From an uncultured Myxococcales bacterium (GTDB lineage Bacteria; Myxococcota_A; UBA9042), in NCBI GenBank assembly GCA_903896545.1, contig CAITYF010000252.1:1-37251 (forward strand): a stretch of 37,251 bases of DNA, in the 5' to 3' direction. The stretch's first letter is position 1, and each line of letters begins with the position of its first letter. Shown one piece after another: positions 32,220 to 37,251 of this stretch. Position numbers and translations under genes: made by a program. The notes below the pieces were generated by a model that saw only the letters and a list, made by a program, of their open reading frames with translations, ran no database searches and had not been told where the DNA came from.

Positions 32220-34085
32220 ATGACACGCCTGCCTCACCTGACCCAGTGGTTGATTCTCGTTCTTGCCTTGTGCTCCGCGTGCGGAAGTTCAACAGCATCG
32301 AACGGCTCCGGCGGAACGGCGGATGCGACCGACGACGCGCTGAGCGGCGAAGTCACGGGTGACGTTGGCGCGGTTGCCTGCACGACCGCCAACACCGGCG
32401 CGGCGTGTGACGACAACAACCTGTGCACAGAGAAGGACTTGTGCGACGCGGGCAAGTGCGTCGGCGTGCCACTCCAGTGCGCGGACGACGTGACGTGCAC
32501 GGACGACAGCTGTGACAAGACCAAGGGCTGCGTGCACAAGGCGCCTGGCTGCGTCATCGAGGGCGTCTGCATCGGCACGGGCAGCATTTCTCCCACGGAC
32601 GCATGCAAGCGCTGCCAGCCAACTGTGTCCGACAGCGCCTGGACGGTCGACATCAAGCTGAACTGCGACGACGGCGACCCGTGCACGCAGTTTGACACGT
32701 GCAAGCAGGACGGCACCTGTGCCGGCGCAAAGCTCGGTTGCGACGACGGCAACGTGTGCACTCTCGACGCATGCACACCCGCGGACGGCTGCACGCACCA
32801 GCCTGCCAACGCGACGGCGTGCGAGGACAATGACCCGTGCACGCTCAACGACGTCTGCAAGGGCACCAAGTGCAGCGCCGGTGCGGACATTCTGAAGTGC
32901 GACGACAAGAATCCGTGCACCAAGGATTTCTGCGAGGCGAAGGTCGGCTGCAAGGCGGAAGTCGACCCGCTGGCGTGTGACGACAACGAAGGCTGCACGA
33001 TCGACAGCTGCGACCCCACGACAGGCTGCAAGCACACGAGCTTGCTCGTTGGCGACGCGTGCTCGACTGGCGACCTGTGCCTCGTCGGCTCCACGTGCTC
33101 GGCTGCGCTCAAATGCCAAGGCGGCACCGCGCCGAACTGTGACGACAAGGACATCTGCACCAACGACTTCTGCAAGTCCGACAAGGGCTGCATCCACGCC
33201 ATCAACGAGTTGAACTGCGACGACGGCGAGTGGTGCACGTACCCGGACCTGTGCACGGGCGGGCAGTGCATCGGCGTCAAGACCAATAGCTGCCCCTATT
33301 GCAGCAAGATATTCAGTGACTTTGACGGCAAGCTCACGCAGTTCCAGATCGGCACCAGCGGCAATCCAGGCGACGGCATCGATGTAGACGGCGACCCGAA
33401 GACGTGCTCGCCCGACGGTGATTGCTCAGCGGGCATCGACAACGCGGCGTCGGTCTTGTCGTTCATCGTGAACGATCCGCTCATTTCTTCGATCAACAAC
33501 GGGCTCTTCCTCTTCGCCGCCGAAATGGCCGGCTACCAGGGCGAGAATATTCCGTTTGTGCTGAACCTGTATTACGTGAACATGGACATGTCGAGCCTGA
33601 ATGTGAATTGCGACGCGCAGAAGGACGTCTGCAACTGGGTCGCCATGCAAACCGCGTTTACGGCGGCGTGCCAGCCGAAATTCTCGTTCAAGGACGCAGT
33701 CGTGAAGAACGGCGTGTTGACGGCGGGCGGCAAGGACACGTTGTTCGCGATGGATGCGTCGATTCTGGGCGCGAAGAACGCGACGTTGTTTGTCAAAGGC
33801 GCGCGCGTCGAGGCCAAAGTCTCGTTCACGCCGGACGGCAAAGCAGTGCTGGGCATGTCGGGCGCGCTGGGCGGCGCGGTGCCGTCGCCGGTCATCGTCG
33901 ACATCATCAATGCGATGGACGACAGCGTGTTCTCTGGCATCGGCGGCAAGGCAAACGCGCTCGTGTTGGTGCAGCAGTTGCTCGCCGTCGACCAGGACAC
34001 CGACAACGACGGCACGATGGACGCGAGCAGCATTGGCCTGCGGTTCTCGGCGATTGGCGCGAAGATCGTCGGGACCAAGTACTGA
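32220..34085 (+). CDS. large Cys-rich repeat lipoprotein (CDDxxxCTxDxC units)
   Basis: 621 residues from ATG 32220 (GGAG at 32210-32213). The signal peptide ends in 'LALCSAC'; the lipid cysteine is probably the second one (Cys21), though the -3 residue is an unusual Cys. A Gly/Asp linker leads to roughly nine disulfide-rich units over residues about 55-360, with the recurring pattern CDD-x3-CT-x-D-x-C: 'CDDNNLCTEKDLCDAGKC', 'CDDGNVCTLDACTPADGC', 'CDDKNPCTKDFCEAKVGC', 'CDDNEGCTIDSCDPTTGC' and 'CDDKDICTNDFCKSDKGC'. Such units are characteristic of Myxococcota surface proteins. The C-terminal 240 residues are a different, beta-rich domain ('DGIDVDGDPKTCSPDGDCSA' followed by 'GIDNAASVLSFIVND'), seen in other deltaproteobacterial lipoproteins. 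Function unknown; adhesion or self-recognition is inference. The stop overlaps the next start (TGATG). Confidence 0.9.
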   Translation: MTRLPHLTQWLILVLALCSACGSSTASNGSGGTADATDDALSGEVTGDVGAVACTTANTGAACDDNNLCTEKDLCDAGKCVGVPLQCADDVTCTDDSCDKTKGCVHKAPGCVIEGVCIGTGSISPTDACKRCQPTVSDSAWTVDIKLNCDDGDPCTQFDTCKQDGTCAGAKLGCDDGNVCTLDACTPADGCTHQPANATACEDNDPCTLNDVCKGTKCSAGADILKCDDKNPCTKDFCEAKVGCKAEVDPLACDDNEGCTIDSCDPTTGCKHTSLLVGDACSTGDLCLVGSTCSAALKCQGGTAPNCDDKDICTNDFCKSDKGCIHAINELNCDDGEWCTYPDLCTGGQCIGVKTNSCPYCSKIFSDFDGKLTQFQIGTSGNPGDGIDVDGDPKTCSPDGDCSAGIDNAASVLSFIVNDPLISSINNGLFLFAAEMAGYQGENIPFVLNLYYVNMDMSSLNVNCDAQKDVCNWVAMQTAFTAACQPKFSFKDAVVKNGVLTAGGKDTLFAMDASILGAKNATLFVKGARVEAKVSFTPDGKAVLGMSGALGGAVPSPVIVDIINAMDDSVFSGIGGKANALVLVQQLLAVDQDTDNDGTMDASSIGLRFSAIGAKIVGTKY

Positions 34086-34717
34086 TGCCGACGCATCCGT
34101 TCGCCGCGGGCGTCGCGCATTTGGCGTCTGTGGATCCGCAACTTGCTGACATCATTGCCGCGACCGGCCCTTGCACCGTGACGTTTCGCACCGAGCGGTT
34201 TGCCGCGCTCGTCGCCGCGATTCTGTCGCAGCAAGTGTCGAGCGCCGCTGCCCGCACGATTCACCGCCGGCTCTGTGAGTTGATGCCCGACGGCGAGCCG
34301 ACTCCGGAGCACATCGCCGCGAAGTCGCCCGAAGAACTGCGCACGGCAGGTTTGTCGGGGCAGAAGGCGAAGTACCTGCACGCGCTCGCTGCGTTCGTGG
34401 TCGATGGGCGGCTGGACCTGAATGGGCTGGACGCGCTGGACGACGAGTCGGTGGCGCGCGCGCTCGTCGCCGTGCCGGGCATCGGGCGTTGGACCGCGGA
34501 CATGTTCTTGATCTTCTCGCTCGCTCGCCCGGATGTTCTGCCGCTGGGCGACTTGGCGGTACGCGACGCGTTCGTCCACCACTACGGGCTGACAAAGGCG
34601 GACTTCCCGAACAAAGCGCTTGAAATCGCTGAGGCTTGGCGTCCGTGGCGCAGCGTAGCTTGTTGGTACTTGTACCGCGACGGAGATCGCCGCAAGGGTC
34701 GACCTGCGGTCGTCTGA
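34085..34717 (+). CDS. DNA-3-methyladenine glycosylase II (AlkA-type, HhH-GPD)
   Basis: Excises alkylated bases such as 3-methyladenine during base-excision repair. 210 residues, the size of the short AlkA-like group that lacks the N-terminal beta domain of E. coli AlkA. The HhH-GPD fold is clear: 'ALVAAILSQQVSSAAARTIH' (residues 41-60), the helix-hairpin-helix 'LVAVPGIGRWTADMFLIFSL' (127-146) and the catalytic Asp156 in 'LPLGDLAVRDAF'. The start ATG shares one base with the upstream stop (TGATG), so it is translated by termination-reinitiation after a surface lipoprotein, an odd functional pairing. It ends 3 bp from the stop of the opposing gene. Confidence 0.93.
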   Translation: MPTHPFAAGVAHLASVDPQLADIIAATGPCTVTFRTERFAALVAAILSQQVSSAAARTIHRRLCELMPDGEPTPEHIAAKSPEELRTAGLSGQKAKYLHALAAFVVDGRLDLNGLDALDDESVARALVAVPGIGRWTADMFLIFSLARPDVLPLGDLAVRDAFVHHYGLTKADFPNKALEIAEAWRPWRSVACWYLYRDGDRRKGRPAVV

Positions 34718-34720
34718 ACC

Positions 34721-35224
34721 CTATTTCCGCGCGGGCGATTGAAGTGCCCTGCGAGTTTGCTTTTCCTTCGCGCTCGGCAACGCCCAGGTCAGCCAGAGCC
34801 AGCCGGCGCCGGACTGCAGCTCCAGCGTGAGCGCATACGTGTCGGGCTGACGAACCTGCGCAAGCCACAGCGTCGCCAAGTCCAGACGCACTTTCAGGCT
34901 TCGGTCCAGCGCCAACGACAGCCCGTTGGGCAGCGGCAAGTTCTCCAAGCGTGGCATCGACGACTGCGACTCGCGCGCGCGCTCCATTTGCAACGCGGTA
35001 GCTGCCGACAGGGGGTTAGGAATGGGCACGGCCCCTGACGGCGCGCGGAACGGAACGACCACGGAGAAGATCGGCAGCGGCGTGCGCTTGGGCGCGCGCG
35101 CGGCGGCGGGCAGAGCGAGACACATCAAGGTGCAGATGAGCAGGGTGCGGGCGGTCGCAGGTACCGCGAGGTCGCGCACACCATCCGCGCGTCTCTGAAA
35201 TGGATGGATGCGGATCTGCTTCAC
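34721..35224 (-). CDS. probable exported protein of unknown function
   Basis: 167 residues from GTG 35222-35224, preceded by GGAAAGG. The N-terminus is long and basic (about 25 residues) before the hydrophobic stretch 'TLLICTLMCLALPAAARA', so it is either a signal peptide with an extended n-region or a single-span anchor. The rest has 'LPIFSVVVPFRAPSGAVPIP', a short helical segment and a beta-rich end ('GLSLALDRSLKVRLDLATLW', 'YALTLELQSGAGWLWLTWAL'), rich in Leu, Ala and Arg. No family recognised. Its stop lies 3 bp from the stop of the AlkA-type gene. The 87 bp to the next reverse gene suggests co-transcription from upstream of 36235. Confidence 0.65.
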   Translation of the reverse strand: MKQIRIHPFQRRADGVRDLAVPATARTLLICTLMCLALPAAARAPKRTPLPIFSVVVPFRAPSGAVPIPNPLSAATALQMERARESQSSMPRLENLPLPNGLSLALDRSLKVRLDLATLWLAQVRQPDTYALTLELQSGAGWLWLTWALPSAKEKQTRRALQSPARK

Positions 35225-35311
35225 GGCGCCTTTCCCAACGGACCGCGTGTTGGGGCGACCTGTATTCAGAAGATAGGTCGCGGCGGCAAAGATGTGCAGA
35301 TGATTTGCTTT

Positions 35312-36235
35312 CTACCGCCTCTTCACCGCGAGCTTCTTGAGCGCCGGGCGCAGGAGATCCTGGACGGTGTCACGCACTTCGTCGATCTCGTCTTGCGTCA
35401 GCTCCGCGTTGGTCACGTCAAGTGCAGCGGCTTTCAACTCGTTCACGTGCGTCAGAGCCATCGCCCGTTTGCCACCCGCGGCCGTCTCCGCCGCCGTCGC
35501 CGCTTCCAACACCTTCGCAGCGCGCGCTTCCGCGGCCGCCAACTCTTTCTGCAGGTCCGCGCACGGCAGCTGCGCGCTCAAGCGGTACAGCCGAGTCGCG
35601 TGAACTGCCAGCGGTTGCAAAGCCTCGTCCGTCTCGTCAGTCAGCACCTTGGGCTCGACAACGTTGGGATCCTTGCGAATGGCCTGCGCCAGCGCGTGCC
35701 GCTTGCCGTCCCACGCCAGCAACGCCTGCCACACCTTTTCGCGCTTGTCCGAGTCCGCACCGGCGTCCCGCACGCGTTTGACCAACGACACGCCCTCGTC
35801 TTCGTACGCCGCAATGGTCTCGCGGTACTTCGCCACCGTCGCGGGCCCGACCTTGGCTGCAGCCTCGGCCGCGTCCTTCGCGGCCTTCTCCAGCGCGGCC
35901 TTCAGCTTGTCCGGCGACTTGCCCATCTTGAGCTGCGTGTACACTTCCAACTCACCAGCCTCGGCCGGCGTCATCTGCCCCTTGAGCGTGGTCAACTGGG
36001 TCTCAAGGCGCTCGTTGTCCTGCTTGAACTTCTCGGTGAGCCCCCGCACCTTCGCGCCATCGGCGCCGGCCGCTTCCACGTCGCGCAGCAGCTTGTTCAC
36101 CCGCGCGGCCAAGGTGTCGACAATCGGCGACGCCTGCTGCAGCAGGGGCTTCGCCGGAATCTGCGCGAAGAGCGCCGGGGCGGACAGGGCGCTCGACAAC
36201 ACGGAGAAGACGAGAAAGTAACGGAGAATCGGCAT
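35312..36235 (-). CDS. secreted helical (coiled-coil) protein
   Basis: 307 residues from ATG 36233-36235. A Sec signal peptide (MPILRYFLVFSVLSSALSA, cut near 'LFAQ') is followed by an almost wholly helical mature chain rich in Ala, Glu, Lys and Leu. Heptad-like patterns run through 'LAARVNKLLRDVEAAGADGA', 'LTEKFKQDNERLETQLTTLK', 'LKAALEKAAKDAAEAAAKVG' and 'LQKELAAAEARAAKVLEAAT', so a coiled coil or helical bundle is expected in the periplasm. Only one cysteine ('LPCADL') is visible. No family recognised. Pairs with the downstream gene at 34721 in one likely transcript. A 16-bp palindrome lies about 98 bp upstream of its start. Confidence 0.8.
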   Translation of the reverse strand: MPILRYFLVFSVLSSALSAPALFAQIPAKPLLQQASPIVDTLAARVNKLLRDVEAAGADGAKVRGLTEKFKQDNERLETQLTTLKGQMTPAEAGELEVYTQLKMGKSPDKLKAALEKAAKDAAEAAAKVGPATVAKYRETIAAYEDEGVSLVKRVRDAGADSDKREKVWQALLAWDGKRHALAQAIRKDPNVVEPKVLTDETDEALQPLAVHATRLYRLSAQLPCADLQKELAAAEARAAKVLEAATAAETAAGGKRAMALTHVNELKAAALDVTNAELTQDEIDEVRDTVQDLLRPALKKLAVKRR

Positions 36236-36332
36236 GGGGAAGGCCTTGAGCCACGGACGCCGCGGCGCGAGCGACGGTACATGCGGGCGGGGAGGTGGTC
36301 AATGGGGAAAGAATTTTGTGGTGCGTGACGAT

Positions 36333-36348
36333 TTTTGCCGCGGCAAAA
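36333..36348. promoter_or_regulatory. perfect 16-bp palindrome, possible operator
   Basis: TTTTGCCGCGGCAAAA reads the same on both strands. It lies 98 bp upstream of the reverse-strand gene start at 36235 and 350 bp upstream of 36698, placing it in the control region of the former. The A/T flanks around a GC core suit a dimeric repressor site. Confidence 0.4.
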
Positions 36349-36627
36349 GTTGGGAATCGACGAATACGTCTTGTCGCGCGTGTCGGGCGCGATGCTGGCT
36401 ACTGGAACCAAGCGCGCGCTTGGGACGCGGTCAGCCCACAATCTGGCTTGGCGGCGCAGGGACACGTCCCGCGCGCCGCGGACGGCTGGGCGGCACAGCG
36501 AGAGCTGTGGGACCGCATTGTGGAGCCATGTCCAGCGCGAGCTGGCTTGGCGACGGGGAGGGCCGATTTTTTTGGGGCGGAGGGCCCCGACGAAGTCGGA
36601 ACTGCGCGAAACGTCAGAATTCCCGTC

Positions 36628-36657
36628 TTGACACGACCGGTTGCGTCTCGCCACACT
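36628..36657 (+). promoter_or_regulatory. possible promoter for the Rossmann-protein gene
   Basis: Consensus TTGACA (36628-36633), 18 bp spacer and a poor -10-like CACACT (36652-36657), 41 bp upstream of ATG 36698. Confidence 0.35.
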
Positions 36658-36697
36658 GCAATCCCCCGCGGCGCGGACGCCGCATTGAAGGCCGACC

Positions 36698-37251
36698 ATG
36701 AAGCTCCTCGTCCTCGGTGCGTCGCAAGGAACCGGCGCGCTCGCGGTTGAACGCGCCCTCGCGCACGGCCACGAAGTGACCGCGTTCGCTCGTAGTCCGC
36801 AGAAACTCACGCTGGAACACCCGAAGCTGCACAAGCTGGCCGGCGATTTCCACAATGACGCGTCGGTAACGGCAGCCATTGCCGGACATGATGCTGTGAT
36901 CATCACGGCGTCAGCGACGAAGCTCGCAGCATTCAAAGACGAACCGCAGTATTTCTCCAAAGGCACGGCGTTCGCGATTGCGGGAATGAAGCGGCATGGC
37001 GTGAAGCGTCTTGTCGTGCTCAGCGCCAATGGGACTGGTGACAGTCGGCAGCTGTTGCCGTGGATCGCGCGCAAGTTGATGCTGGATTGGCTCCTGAAGA
37101 TTCCGTACGCGGATCATGAAGTTCAGGAGCGTCAGGTGCGTGAATCGGGGCTCGACTGGGTGATCGCGCGGCCGGGGCGCCTGACAGATGGTCCGGCGCT
37201 CGGTAAGTACGTGGTGTTTCCGGCTCCCCCAAACCGCCACAATCCGGTGAA
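36698..37251 (+). CDS. NAD(P)-binding Rossmann oxidoreductase, NmrA/BVR-B-like (3' end outside window)
   Basis: The frame is open from ATG 36698 to the end of the window (184 complete codons) without a stop, so the C-terminus is missing. The start shows the dinucleotide motif 'MKLLVLGASQGTGALAVERA' (GxxGxxG), then 'EVTAFARSPQKL', 'KLHKLAGDFHNDASVTAAIA', 'HDAVIITASATK', 'VKRLVVLSANGTGDS' and 'ESGLDWVIARPGRLTDGP'. This layout is the atypical short-chain dehydrogenase (SDR_a5/NmrA-like) family, which includes biliverdin reductase B-type flavin reductases, quinone reductases and redox sensors. The usual YxxxK catalytic pair is not evident. The substrate is unknown. Confidence 0.88.
   Translation, partial: MKLLVLGASQGTGALAVERALAHGHEVTAFARSPQKLTLEHPKLHKLAGDFHNDASVTAAIAGHDAVIITASATKLAAFKDEPQYFSKGTAFAIAGMKRHGVKRLVVLSANGTGDSRQLLPWIARKLMLDWLLKIPYADHEVQERQVRESGLDWVIARPGRLTDGPALGKYVVFPAPPNRHNPV

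Larger units (their letters stand above)
36236..36697. other. 462 bp intergenic region without a convincing gene
   Basis: Separates the divergent genes 35312-36235 and 36698-end. It holds a perfect palindrome (36333-36348), a small CACAGC/GCTGTG hairpin near 36494-36509, a repeated CTGGCTTGGCG word (about 36443 and 36542) and a consensus TTGACA (36628). Open frames exist in several phases but none has a ribosome site, a recognisable motif or a consistent coding pattern. It could be regulatory or a decayed gene. Confidence 0.5.

Noticed and set aside
32400..33290. Possible tandem DNA repeat or CRISPR-like array
   Set aside because: The regularity comes from degenerate protein-level CDDxxxCTxDxC units; the DNA copies differ and there are no constant repeats with unique spacers.
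36295..36750. A forward open frame of 151 codons before the Rossmann gene
   Set aside because: It has no ribosome site or motif, runs 53 bp into the well-supported start of the next gene, and its composition is not clearly coding.

Overview
The window is a 37.25 kb piece of a GC-rich bacterial chromosome that most resembles a Myxococcota / deltaproteobacterial-type genome. This rests on several traits together: at least eight lipoproteins with a lipobox followed by Ser/Thr/Gly/Asp-rich linkers, two Cys-rich repeat lipoproteins (units of the form CDDxxxCTxDxC), an AgmX/PglI-type TonB-like protein, a eukaryotic-type (GSII) glutamine synthetase, an M36 metalloprotease and a TonB-dependent receptor with extra N-terminal domains. 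I assign 33 protein-coding genes, the first and last cut by the window edges. I saw no rRNA, tRNA, CRISPR array, transposase, integrase or phage gene, so this looks like ordinary chromosome rich in surface-protein genes rather than a mobile island.

Layout. 1-1594: end of a PQQ-type beta-propeller gene and a Cys-rich lipoprotein. 1710-5559: a tightly coupled heme operon hemE-hemG-hemA (both junctions overlap by 4 bp, ATGA). 5653-7437: a FieF-like cation exporter and a small lipoprotein. 7580-11274: a secreted-enzyme operon with a free FTP/PepSY propeptide protein, an M36 (fungalysin-type) lipoprotein protease without a propeptide, and a lipoprotein alpha/beta hydrolase that overlaps the protease gene. 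11413-15100: a membrane-anchored protein (-), a response regulator-class III cyclase (+) and a propeller-like lipoprotein (-) whose 3' end overlaps the cyclase gene by 43 bp. 15209-19745: a TonB-dependent receptor carrying its own N-terminal TonB C-terminal-like domain, converging on an AgmX-like protein with a duplicated N-terminal module. 19962-21958: two divergent lipoproteins, one with kelch repeats.

21959-23259: a cluster of six hairpins and glnII (-). 23441-25402: a zinc-ribbon membrane protein, ddl and an unknown small protein, read together. 25410-27648: a secreted protein (-), then a likely 44-residue membrane protein coupled to a polytopic membrane protein. 27784-29766: groES-groEL. 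29863-32163: a HEAT-like repeat protein (-) and an AI-2E/PerM-type permease (+), divergent. 32220-34717: a 621-residue Cys-rich repeat lipoprotein coupled by TGATG to an AlkA-type DNA glycosylase. 34721-36235: two exported proteins (-). 36698-end: an NAD(P)-binding Rossmann protein, truncated by the window.

Housekeeping functions (heme synthesis, glutamine synthesis, D-Ala-D-Ala ligation, chaperonin, base-excision repair) alternate with cell-envelope and secreted proteins. The best candidates for something little described are the split protease/propeptide/hydrolase operon, the TonB-domain/receptor fusion facing the AgmX-like protein, and the recurring GCAAACG/CGTTTGC palindromes at two convergent gene junctions. 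All functional calls rest on motif recognition by eye; no database search was run.
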